Positions 1 to 5,801 of a DNA stretch of 12,999 nucleotides are shown here, piece after piece (the first letter of the stretch is position 1; each line of letters begins with the position of its first letter). The notes below the pieces were generated by a model, which had not been told where the DNA came from, ran no database searches, and saw nothing but the letters and a program-made list of their open reading frames with translations. The position numbers were made by a program, and so were the translations under genes. Origin of the DNA: an uncultured Flavobacteriales bacterium (lineage in GTDB: Bacteria; Bacteroidota; Bacteroidia; Flavobacteriales; Crocinitomicaceae); assembly GCA_946478775.1 (NCBI GenBank), contig CAMLDR010000122.1, positions 1 to 12,999 on the forward strand. The letters are read 5' to 3'.

Positions 1-1420
1 CGTTGTCTGCCAAATACTTATTCCCGATTCGCGCCAGCATCATTGCCTCTGACTGGGCATCACGCAATTTGTATTGGTAAACCAACTCCGCAATTCGCTG
101 CGGTATCGCTTTCATATCGGCCAGTACCTGCTGATCTTCTGCCGTCAACTCACCACATGCGGGAACTTTTCCTTCGTAGTATTTTTGGGTCAGTACCAAT
201 GCACGGTTCACGAAGTTTCCTAAGATATCCGCCAATTCATTATTGACGCGTGCCTGATATTCTTTCCAGGTAAACTCGGCATCCTTCGTTTCAGGAGCAA
301 TGCACGTCAGGGTGTATTTCAATTCATCGATTTTCTCCGGATACCTTTCCAAATACTCGTGCAGCCATACCGCCCAGTTGCGGGATGTAGAGAATTTATC
401 GCCTTCCAGATTCAGGAACTCATAAGCCGGTACGTTGTCCGGTAAAATGAACCCGCCGTGATCTTTCAATAAGATCGGGAAAATAATAGCGTGGAATACA
501 ATATTGTCCTTACCGATGAAATGCACCAGTTTACGGTCTTCATTACACCAGTAATCTTTCCAGTCTTTTCCGTTATCCAAAGCCCATTGCTTGGTAGCAG
601 AAATATACCCGATCGGTGCATCCAGCCAAACGTAAAGTACTTTCCCGTCAGCTCCCGGAAGCGGCACCGGAACTCCCCAATCCAAATCACGGGTCATGGC
701 GCGCGGGTGCAAACCACCATCGATCCAAGACATACACTGACCAATCACCTGGTTTCTCCAGGCTTTCGGATCGTGTTGTTTTTTTCCGTCCAGCATTCCT
801 TCTTTGATCCACGGACGCAGCCATTCTTCGTGACGGTCCATTGGCAGGAACCAGTGAGAAGTCGTACGCAAAACCGGCGATTTCCCACTCAAAGTAGAAA
901 CCGGATTTTTCAGGTCCGTCGGGCTTAGATCAGAACCGCACTTCTCGCACTGATCTCCGTAAGCACCGGGGTTTCCGCAATTCGGGCACTCACCCGTTAT
1001 GTATCTGTCAGCTAAAAACTGCTGGTATTCTTCGTCGTAATATTGCTCGGTCGTCTCTTCGATAAACTTTCCTTTCTTTTCCAGTACTTTAAAAAACTCC
1101 TGGGCAGTTTCAATGTGAATCTGCTCGGAAGTACGGTGAAAAATATCGAATGAAATGTTGAACTGTTTGAATGAATCACCGATCATTTTGTTGTACTTAT
1201 CCACGATCTCGCGAGGCGTAATTCCCTCCTTCTTAGCACGCAAAGTAATAGCGGCACCGTGCTCATCCGATCCGCAGATGAAAGCCACATCGTGTCCGTT
1301 CGTGCGCAGAAAACGCACAAAAATATCAGCGGGCAGGTAAACACCGGCAACGTGTCCTAAATGAAGGGGTCCGTTCGCATATGGGAGCGCAGCTGTTACA
1401 GTAAATTTCGATTTGTTCAT
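1..1420 (-). CDS. metG: Methionyl-tRNA synthetase, N-terminal ~473 residues (3' end outside window)
   Basis: Charges tRNA-Met with methionine using ATP, in the cytoplasm. Reading the minus strand from the ATG at 1420-1418, the protein opens with a class I catalytic core: residues 10-23 contain the [13 protein letters not shown] signature, whose HLGH (20-23) is the HIGH motif. A zinc knuckle of four cysteines (C145, C148, C158, C161; CPNC...CEKC) marks the MetG1 type. The KMSKS loop appears as KFSTS (342-346) inside [13 protein letters not shown]. The last visible residues (KYLADN) belong to the anticodon-binding helical domain. Bacteroidota MetRS is usually near 690 residues with a C-terminal tRNA-binding (OB-fold) domain, so about one third lies beyond the left edge. 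No frameshift is visible. The ATG is preceded by a -7-like box only four bases away, with no Shine-Dalgarno sequence. It is divergent from the next gene. Confidence 0.97.
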   Translation of the reverse strand, partial: MNKSKFTVTAALPYANGPLHLGHVAGVYLPADIFVRFLRTNGHDVAFICGSDEHGAAITLRAKKEGITPREIVDKYNKMIGDSFKQFNISFDIFHRTSEQIHIETAQEFFKVLEKKGKFIEETTEQYYDEEYQQFLADRYITGECPNCGNPGAYGDQCEKCGSDLSPTDLKNPVSTLSGKSPVLRTTSHWFLPMDRHEEWLRPWIKEGMLDGKKQHDPKAWRNQVIGQCMSWIDGGLHPRAMTRDLDWGVPVPLPGADGKVLYVWLDAPIGYISATKQWALDNGKDWKDYWCNEDRKLVHFIGKDNIVFHAIIFPILLKDHGGFILPDNVPAYEFLNLEGDKFSTSRNWAVWLHEYLERYPEKIDELKYTLTCIAPETKDAEFTWKEYQARVNNELADILGNFVNRALVLTQKYYEGKVPACGELTAEDQQVLADMKAIPQRIAELVYQYKLRDAQSEAMMLARIGNKYLADN

Positions 1421-1424
1421 GGTA

Positions 1425-1432
1425 CAAAATTA
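1425..1432 (-). promoter_or_regulatory. Candidate -7 promoter box of metG (TAATTTTG)
   Basis: On the minus strand TAATTTTG fits the Bacteroidota -7 consensus TAnnTTTG exactly. Only TACC separates it from the metG ATG, so transcription would begin at or next to the start codon. No TTG is present at the -33 spacing, so this is a half-supported promoter. Confidence 0.45.
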
Positions 1433-1440
1433 GGAAAATT

Positions 1441-1550
1441 TTTAGCTCTCCCGCGGAGGAACGCGGAGGAACGCAGATTTAATAACCGCAAAGAGTGAAA
1501 GAGCGCAGAGGATTTTATATCTCCCCCTTTGAAGGGGGATTAAGGGGGAT
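1441..1550. repeat. Intergenic repeat island (degenerate GCAGAG-type repeats plus CCCCCTT/AAGGGGG element)
   Basis: The left part (1450-1512) contains near-tandem 'gcggaggaacgc' units and 'gcaaagagtgaaagagcgcagag' type wording. The right part (1521-1550) holds a dyad, TCCCCCTT (1522-1529) against AAGGGGGA (1532-1539), and a direct repeat AGGGGGAT (1533-1540 and 1543-1550). From memory, both wordings recur in intergenic DNA of many Bacteroidota genomes; the function is unknown. The island lies between two divergent promoters, so it is not simply a terminator. Confidence 0.6.
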
Positions 1551-1609
1551 GGCGCCCTAAAACAATTGTATTAGTTGGTTGATTATCAGAAAAAATGTGG
1601 TAAATACGG

Positions 1610-1640
1610 TTGACAGATTAAAAGGTGGTTGGTAGGTTTG
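1610..1640 (+). promoter_or_regulatory. Predicted promoter of the AT-rich membrane protein gene
   Basis: TTG at 1610-1612, a 20-base spacer and TAGGTTTG at 1633-1640 match the Bacteroidota TTTG/TAnnTTTG pattern. The box ends 11 bases before the ATG at 1652. This placement makes the upstream in-frame GTG at 1625 an unlikely start, because it lies inside the promoter. Confidence 0.6.
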
Positions 1641-1651
1641 AAGCTCCAAAT

Positions 1652-2353
1652 ATGAAAAAAATGAAACGTAAATTATTTTATACATTAGTAATTATTCAAT
1701 TAATGCTATTGCCTAACATTAATTATGCTAGAGTCCATGAAACCGATTCATCATCAAGGATTACATTGAACATTCCAAATGCTCTTGAAATAAAAGATGT
1801 TTCAGAAAAAACAGATGCACAATCCTTCTATGAAAAAAACATGCCTTGGGTAATCGCCTTTATTATTGGTTTACTATCTGCTTTGGTTAATTTTTGGGTT
1901 GCACATAGACTAAGACAATCAAATGAAAGAAATTTACAAAGACAAATTGACAATTCAAAGGAAACTTCAATTACTCAATTCAAGACAACAATCTCAACAA
2001 AAAACAGACAAGATTGGATAAATGATTTGAGACACACATTGAGTGAACTAATTGGATTTGCGGCGGCAATTGCCATTGAATTTGAAATAAATGGAAATCA
2101 AGTAGATAAATCCAATGTAAAAGAATTGGCCGAGAAAATCTTTTATTGTCATGCAAAAATTGGTATGCTATTGAATCGTGATAAAAGAGAACAAGAGGAA
2201 CTGATGTTAAAGGTTAATGCATTAGTAGATATAAGCACAAAAAAACATGAAAAATTTAATGGTGCTGAAATTGAAAGTAAAATGGAAGAAGTTGTCAAAT
2301 CCGCAGGAATACTTTTCAAAATACATTGGGATAAGATTAAAAGCATGAACTAA
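1652..2353 (+). CDS. Uncharacterised exported/membrane protein, AT-rich (233 aa)
   Basis: I do not recognise a named family. From the ATG at 1652 the protein has a basic, hydrophobic N-terminus (residues 1-26, MKKMKRKLF..., ending NINYA), which reads as a signal peptide or first membrane anchor. A short polar stretch follows, then one strong membrane span at about 66-84, then a long, charged, probably helical C-terminal domain to residue 233. The clearest motif is ISTKNRQDWINDLR (114-127); similar 'KNRQ-WIN-LR' segments occur, as I recall, in scattered uncharacterised membrane proteins. By topology the C-terminal domain is probably cytoplasmic. The gene is near 30% GC by eye, well below metG or xseA, and sits alone behind its own promoter and a repeat island, which suggests recent acquisition. 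An in-frame GTG at 1625 would add nine residues but overlaps the predicted promoter. Confidence 0.75.
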   Translation: MKKMKRKLFYTLVIIQLMLLPNINYARVHETDSSSRITLNIPNALEIKDVSEKTDAQSFYEKNMPWVIAFIIGLLSALVNFWVAHRLRQSNERNLQRQIDNSKETSITQFKTTISTKNRQDWINDLRHTLSELIGFAAAIAIEFEINGNQVDKSNVKELAEKIFYCHAKIGMLLNRDKREQEELMLKVNALVDISTKKHEKFNGAEIESKMEEVVKSAGILFKIHWDKIKSMN

Positions 2354-2426
2354 GTAATTCCTATTAAATTTTATAATAATTATCAGAGCATAAAGCTTTA
2401 TTCTAATCTACCTTGTCCTTCCATTC

Positions 2427-2458
2427 TTTGCGGTTCATTTGAAAATCACCTATATTCG
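2427..2458 (+). promoter_or_regulatory. Predicted promoter of the first VOC gene
   Basis: TTTG at 2427-2430, a 20-base spacer and TATATTCG at 2451-2458 (one mismatch to TAnnTTTG). The predicted transcript would start near 2465, about 15 bases before the ATG at 2480. It would drive the VOC gene and the abutting membrane protein gene. Confidence 0.6.
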
Positions 2459-2479
2459 TTTCAGAAATTAATTCTTCCG

Positions 2480-2836
2480 ATGCTCACATCCATTCACCCC
2501 AAACTTCCCATGCGGGACAAGCACCTCACCGAAAATTTCTATGTCAACAAGCTCGGCTTTCACGTATTCGGAAACGACGATTTCCCGGATTACCTCATGG
2601 TCGAAAAAGAAGGCATTCAAATCCATTTTTTCGGTTTCAAAGAACTCGACCCGAAAGAAAACTACGGGCAGGTATATATTCGTACGAATGATATTGACGC
2701 TGTTTATCAGAATTTCCTGGAGCGCAAAGCCCCCATTCACCCAAACGGGCATTTGGCAGACAAACCCTGGGGACAACGCGAGTTTTCCATTCTCGATCCG
2801 GATAATAACTTACTTACTTTTGGGCAATCCTTGTAA
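2480..2836 (+). CDS. VOC-family protein, bleomycin-resistance/glyoxalase fold (118 aa)
   Basis: A complete small VOC (vicinal oxygen chelate) protein of the length typical for the bleomycin-resistance-like subgroup. The two beta-alpha-beta-beta-beta modules can be followed: IHPKLPMRDKHLTENFY (5-21) starts module one, IQIHFF (46-51) supplies the His at the usual metal-ligand position, VYIRTNDIDAVYQNF (65-79) starts module two, and REFSILDPDNNLLTFGQ (100-116) is the characteristic last strands with Glu101. Family members chelate a metal to act on small molecules or bind bleomycin-type drugs as dimers; neither substrate nor real drug resistance can be deduced here. The start is the ATG at 2480, just downstream of a good promoter. 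Its stop codon is directly followed by the ATG of the next gene, so the two are very likely co-transcribed. Confidence 0.9.
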   Translation: MLTSIHPKLPMRDKHLTENFYVNKLGFHVFGNDDFPDYLMVEKEGIQIHFFGFKELDPKENYGQVYIRTNDIDAVYQNFLERKAPIHPNGHLADKPWGQREFSILDPDNNLLTFGQSL

Positions 2837-3232
2837 ATGAAAGAAGCAGATATTTTTTGGTTTATTCCTTTTGCCGTATTCTTATACCTGGAAATCAAAC
2901 ACCTTTCAAGGTACAGGATGTTCAAGAAACAAGGAGTTCTCAAATCTGCCAGTATCATATACATTTATCAGATGCATAATGCAGCTCCGGTCTACAAACT
3001 AAAGATCAAAGATGGTGGTTATCCTTATTCCAAACATCGGTTAAAAACCACAACTCTTTCTGCTCTTTATCCCAAACTATTGAAAAAAGATTTTGACGTA
3101 TTTCTGCTTGAAGAATATCCCTATTGCATACTCGCAAATCCAGCCTTTATTGTATTGAATTTTTTATTTGTGATAATTATTGGAGTAGCAACTGTCTGTC
3201 TAATTATTTATGACCATACGAGCCACCATTAA
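2837..3232 (+). CDS. Small two-TM membrane protein of unknown function (131 aa)
   Basis: Not recognised. The protein has a hydrophobic segment at about residues 5-20 (IFWFIPFAVFLYLEI), a polar middle of roughly 80 residues with predicted beta character (GVLKSASIIYIYQM, PVYKLKIKDGGYPY), and a second span at about 104-125 (FIVLNFLFVIIIGVATV...). It ends in a short charged tail, DHTSHH. The middle plus NP before the last span resembles small inner-membrane proteins whose beta domain sits beside two helices (the DUF3592 type is one loose comparison), but I would not assign it. The ATG follows the VOC stop codon with no gap, implying translational coupling. Base composition is somewhat AT-richer than the VOC gene. 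Roughly 160 bases of non-coding DNA follow. Confidence 0.75.
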   Translation: MKEADIFWFIPFAVFLYLEIKHLSRYRMFKKQGVLKSASIIYIYQMHNAAPVYKLKIKDGGYPYSKHRLKTTTLSALYPKLLKKDFDVFLLEEYPYCILANPAFIVLNFLFVIIIGVATVCLIIYDHTSHH

Positions 3233-3324
3233 TAGTTAGCATTCAATTCACCGCCACTCCCAGCTATATCAGCGCTTAAAAATAAAACCATCGATTAAGT
3301 TAATTATTACAACTATCAATTCCC

Positions 3325-3375
3325 TATAAAACTTCTGTGCTCCTCCGTGTCCATCCGTGGGAAATTGTATTTTTA
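3325..3375. repeat. Dispersed-repeat remnant (CTCCGTG/CCGTGG wording) before the first lipoprotein gene
   Basis: The stretch around 3331-3362 reads 'cttctgtgctcctccgtgtccatccgtgggaaa', which is the complementary-style partner of the 'gcggagga' wording at 1450-1470 and typical of Bacteroidota intergenic repeats. It runs to a weak -7-like box, TATTTTTA (3368-3375), 15 bases before the lipoprotein ATG; no -33 TTG is present at the right distance. The rest of 3233-3324 shows nothing recognisable. Confidence 0.4.
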
Positions 3376-3390
3376 AGCAAACTTGAGCCT

Positions 3391-4107
3391 ATGAAACTCA
3401 TCTTCTTTTTCCTGATCCTGCTTTTGTTCTCCTGCGGAAACGAGCCTGCTGCTCCCGAAAAGAAAGCCGAAAACCCCGTTACCGTTCAGTTTTTCGAGAC
3501 TTACAGCATGGATGATATTCGTGAATCGTGGAAATCTGTCTTCACTTCCACACCGGGCGGAACACAAGTAACCCTGGGCGAAGGTCCGGACAACCAACTA
3601 ATCATCAACGGATTCATGCCTGTTACCATCAATAAATTCAACACGGTGATTGCTTTTGTAAAAACAAGCGATGTTCGCAAAATTGATTCGATTCTTGCGA
3701 TACCGGAAGTAGCAAAACGTTTTCCGAAAGACCTGCAATTTATGTGGGGTTTAAACCAGACTGAGTATCTTCCTCAACTTAAAGGATACGAGCTCTACGC
3801 CGTAAAAGTTCCGAAAAACAAAAAGGCGCCCATTGATTCCCGTGACGTCCAGGAGTCTGTCCCTGCATTGGACAACGAAAACCCCGATTGGGTAGATATC
3901 CACGTTACCATGACCCCGGCAGGTTCACGAAAGCTGGAAGCATTTACCAAAAAGAACCTGATGAAACACATTGCCATTACACTGGATGGAAAAGTAGTTT
4001 CCTGTTCACAGGTTTGGACGGTGATTAAAGAAGGAATGGAAATCGACGGAGCATTTAGCATGGAACAGGCCGGAGAATTATCAGACCGGATCAATGCAGG
4101 CAAGTAA
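3391..4107 (+). CDS. Lipoprotein with a SecDF P1-like domain, divergent copy (238 aa)
   Basis: The ATG at 3391 gives a lipoprotein signal MKLIFFFLILLLFSC with the lipidated Cys at 15; the in-frame codon at 3337 would place 18 extra residues in front of it and is rejected. After a short linker the mature part resembles the first periplasmic domain of Bacteroidota SecDF: VQFFETYSMDDI (32-43; SecDF has LEFWETY), FPKDLQFMWG (111-120), YELYAVKVP (133-141), then a SecD-head-like C-terminal half, VTMTPAGSRKLEAFTKKN (172-189), HIAITLDGKVVS (193-204), DGAFSMEQAGELSDRINAG (219-237). SecDF uses this region to bind emerging substrates; here no membrane channel is attached. The 'GG' and 'GNF' signatures of the head are lost (EGMEIDGAF), so it is the more diverged of the pair. 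It is paralogous to the next gene, which starts 26 bases downstream. Function unknown. Confidence 0.85.
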   Translation: MKLIFFFLILLLFSCGNEPAAPEKKAENPVTVQFFETYSMDDIRESWKSVFTSTPGGTQVTLGEGPDNQLIINGFMPVTINKFNTVIAFVKTSDVRKIDSILAIPEVAKRFPKDLQFMWGLNQTEYLPQLKGYELYAVKVPKNKKAPIDSRDVQESVPALDNENPDWVDIHVTMTPAGSRKLEAFTKKNLMKHIAITLDGKVVSCSQVWTVIKEGMEIDGAFSMEQAGELSDRINAGK

Positions 4108-4111
4108 TTCG

Positions 4112-4119
4112 TAATTTTA
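4112..4119 (+). promoter_or_regulatory. Possible -7 box (TAATTTTA) between the lipoprotein genes
   Basis: TAATTTTA fits TAnnTTTG except the last base and lies 14 bases before the ATG at 4134. No -33 TTG is visible upstream, so independent transcription of the second lipoprotein gene is uncertain. Confidence 0.3.
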
Positions 4120-4133
4120 CAAAAACCATCCTT

Positions 4134-4856
4134 ATGAAACTCATTCCTTTTATCTTACTTTCTATCCTGTTTTCCTGCGGATCAGGCTCAAAAAAGCTCA
4201 AGAACGTCAAACCCGGAACCCTGCAGTTTTTTGAAACCTACACGATGCCGGAAATCCAGTATTCCTGGAATGCGGCCTGTGATACGGTCTCCAATAACGA
4301 TACCCTGGCTTTACAAGGAAAAGTAAACCTCATGGAAATAGGTTTGCGCGGACTTGTTCATCCCGGAACGAATTACATGATTGGCTATGTGGATGAAAAA
4401 GACAGGACCAAAGTAGACGCTTTGCTCGCAACTCCAAATGTGAGGGCTTGTTTTCCCGAAGACCTGGAATTCATTTGGTCTTATGGTTTGGAAGAAATTC
4501 AACGCGGAAAGAAAGAGTATGTTTTGTATGCGATTAAAGTTCCTCCGGGAAACAAAGCACTTGTAGACGGAAGACACATTGAAACAGCAGAAACCGACAT
4601 ATCTCAATACAATCAGAGCCCCGTTATTAAAATCACCATGAACAAACAGGGAGCGCACGACTGGGAAGTGATGACCCGCGAAAATGTGGGTCGTTCCATA
4701 GCAATTGTCTTTGATGGTCGGGTAATTTCCTGCCCGATTGTCAACGACGCAATTTCCGGTGGCGTAACAGAGATCAGCGGAAACTTTACCGAAGCTGAAG
4801 CTGAAGAACTGGCTGCCCGCATTAATGCGGGAACAAGAAAAGGACAGGGCTTTTGA
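4134..4856 (+). CDS. Lipoprotein with a well-conserved SecDF P1-like domain (240 aa)
   Basis: Lipoprotein signal MKLIPFILLSILFSC, Cys15. The mature protein aligns along nearly its whole length with the preceding gene product and, from memory, with the SecD periplasmic P1 region of Bacteroidota SecDF: LQFFETYTMPEI (30-41), FPEDLEFIW (107-115), YVLYAIKVPPGNKALVDG (129-146), ITMNKQGAHDWEVMTRENVG (167-186), SIAIVFDGRVIS (188-199), then ISGGVTEISGNFTEAEAEELAARINAG (207-233), the head-subdomain signature including GG and GNF. The protein lacks every SecD transmembrane helix and the P1 hand-off into a channel. The charged residues after Cys (GSGSKKLK) do not resemble the acidic surface-export signal known for some Bacteroidota lipoproteins, so a periplasm-facing location is likelier. 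A role in substrate binding or as a SecDF decoy is inference only. The membrane protein gene downstream starts 24 bases after the stop. Confidence 0.88.
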   Translation: MKLIPFILLSILFSCGSGSKKLKNVKPGTLQFFETYTMPEIQYSWNAACDTVSNNDTLALQGKVNLMEIGLRGLVHPGTNYMIGYVDEKDRTKVDALLATPNVRACFPEDLEFIWSYGLEEIQRGKKEYVLYAIKVPPGNKALVDGRHIETAETDISQYNQSPVIKITMNKQGAHDWEVMTRENVGRSIAIVFDGRVISCPIVNDAISGGVTEISGNFTEAEAEELAARINAGTRKGQGF

Positions 4857-4880
4857 GAAAAAAACCGAAATGCCAACAAA

Positions 4881-5378
4881 ATGTTTGCAAAACATATCAA
4901 AAAAACAAAAGAATTAAACCGTATTGATCTGAGTTTGGTCAAAGGGAAACGCTTATATTACAATAAAACGCGAAACATCGTTTCTATTTGTGTAGCTTCA
5001 GTTTTCTATTTGATTTTTGCTATTAGCTTAGCCTCCTTTTCGAATGCAAAAGAGCCAATGTGGCTTGTATTTGCATGCTTAACCGTTGTTATCATGGTCT
5101 TCTACATACTTGAAATCATCAGTATGCTTTTGCTGAAAAATCCGGTCTTTATTTTACAAGGCGAACAGATTTATTATATTAGAACCAATGAATGGTACCC
5201 TATTATGGAACATGATTTCAGGGACAAAAAAATCGGTAAATTGGATTACTACGAAACATTCTGTATGTACAATAGAAAAGACCAACTGGTTTTGAAAGAA
5301 AAAAATTGGTACTTAAAGGGTGAAGAAGAATTCAAATCCCATATAAAGTATAACAAACTCATTTTATCAAGAGGCTAA
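4881..5378 (+). CDS. Two-TM membrane protein with C-terminal cytoplasmic beta domain (165 aa)
   Basis: Not recognised with confidence. N-terminal basic stretch (1-30), two adjacent spans at about 33-52 (IVSICVASVFYLIFAISL) and 60-83 (MWLVFACLTVVIMVFYIL), then a soluble region from about residue 88 with alternating strands (VFILQGEQIYYI, KIGKLDYYETFCMYN, QLVLKEKNWYL). That layout, a helical hairpin followed by a PH-like beta domain, resembles small inner-membrane proteins such as the STM3941 family, but motif-level support is thin. By the positive-inside rule both ends are cytoplasmic. The gene is AT-rich (about one third GC by eye) and follows the second SecDF-P1-like lipoprotein by 24 bases with no visible promoter of its own, so co-transcription is likely. 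The next gene starts 36 bases downstream. Confidence 0.75.
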   Translation: MFAKHIKKTKELNRIDLSLVKGKRLYYNKTRNIVSICVASVFYLIFAISLASFSNAKEPMWLVFACLTVVIMVFYILEIISMLLLKNPVFILQGEQIYYIRTNEWYPIMEHDFRDKKIGKLDYYETFCMYNRKDQLVLKEKNWYLKGEEEFKSHIKYNKLILSRG

Positions 5379-5414
5379 ATATCGATATACTAAAACAACA
5401 AATCAAAATCTTAA

Positions 5415-5789
5415 ATGAACTTAAACCAAATTACGGTCCCTTCGCTAGACATTCCAAAGTCCATCGCTTTCTATCAAACACTGGGATTGAAACTAATCGT
5501 GAAATCGGATCATTACGCACGCTTTGAATGTCCGGACGGAACTTCCACTTTCTCTGTTCATTTGACGGAAGAACTTCCTGTCGGACATGGAATCTCTGTT
5601 TATTTCGAATGCGAAGACCTGGATAAGGAAGTGAATCACCTCATCCAAAAAGGAATTGTTTTTGATGAACTCCCGAAAGACCAAACGTGGTTATGGCGGG
5701 AAGCTTACCTGAAAGATCCGGACGGAAACCAATTGATCCTGTTCTTTGCAGGGGAAAACCGGTTGAATCCACCCTGGCGAATCCAATAA
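5415..5789 (+). CDS. VOC-family (glyoxalase-like) protein (124 aa)
   Basis: Second VOC-fold protein in the window and not a close copy of the first. Module one runs from LNQITVPSLDIPKSIAFYQTLG (3-24, the usual 'DIxKSxxFYxxLG' opening) to STFSVHL (44-50) with His49. Module two runs from ISVYFECEDLDKEVNHL (60-76) to WREAYLKDPDGNQLILFF (94-111), where DPDGNQL is the family hallmark. The first-strand ligand position appears to be Gln rather than His, and the final Glu is replaced by Leu/Phe, so a full metal site is doubtful. Substrate unknown. The start is the ATG at 5415. A Crp/Fnr-type regulator gene begins 12 bases after the stop and is probably in the same transcript. A perfect 10-base palindrome, ATATCGATAT, lies upstream at 5379-5388. 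Confidence 0.88.
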   Translation: MNLNQITVPSLDIPKSIAFYQTLGLKLIVKSDHYARFECPDGTSTFSVHLTEELPVGHGISVYFECEDLDKEVNHLIQKGIVFDELPKDQTWLWREAYLKDPDGNQLILFFAGENRLNPPWRIQ

Positions 5790-5801
5790 AAACCGCAGCA
5801 A

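Noticed and set aside
491..928. 145-codon plus-strand reading frame
   Set aside because: It lies antisense inside metG, whose minus-strand frame has all aminoacyl-tRNA synthetase motifs intact; the plus-strand product has no recognisable features.
1522..1539. CCCCCTT/AAGGGGG dyad as a terminator
   Set aside because: It lies between two divergent genes with their starts facing outward, has a two-base loop and no T tract.
1625..1651. GTG start for the AT-rich membrane protein
   Set aside because: It lies within the predicted promoter and upstream of its -7 box; the ATG at 1652 gives a cleaner signal peptide.
2391..2402. Palindrome ATAAAGCTTTAT as a terminator of the AT-rich gene
   Set aside because: The all-AT arms have almost no loop and no T tract; in such AT-rich DNA a short palindrome is expected by chance.
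2480..2836. Functional bleomycin-resistance gene
   Set aside because: The fold fits, but most chromosomal members of this family have other roles and no drug-binding evidence can be read from the sequence.
4311..4895. 194-codon minus-strand reading frame
   Set aside because: It is antisense to the second lipoprotein gene, whose sense frame carries a lipobox and the SecD-like motifs. The open antisense frame follows from codon bias.
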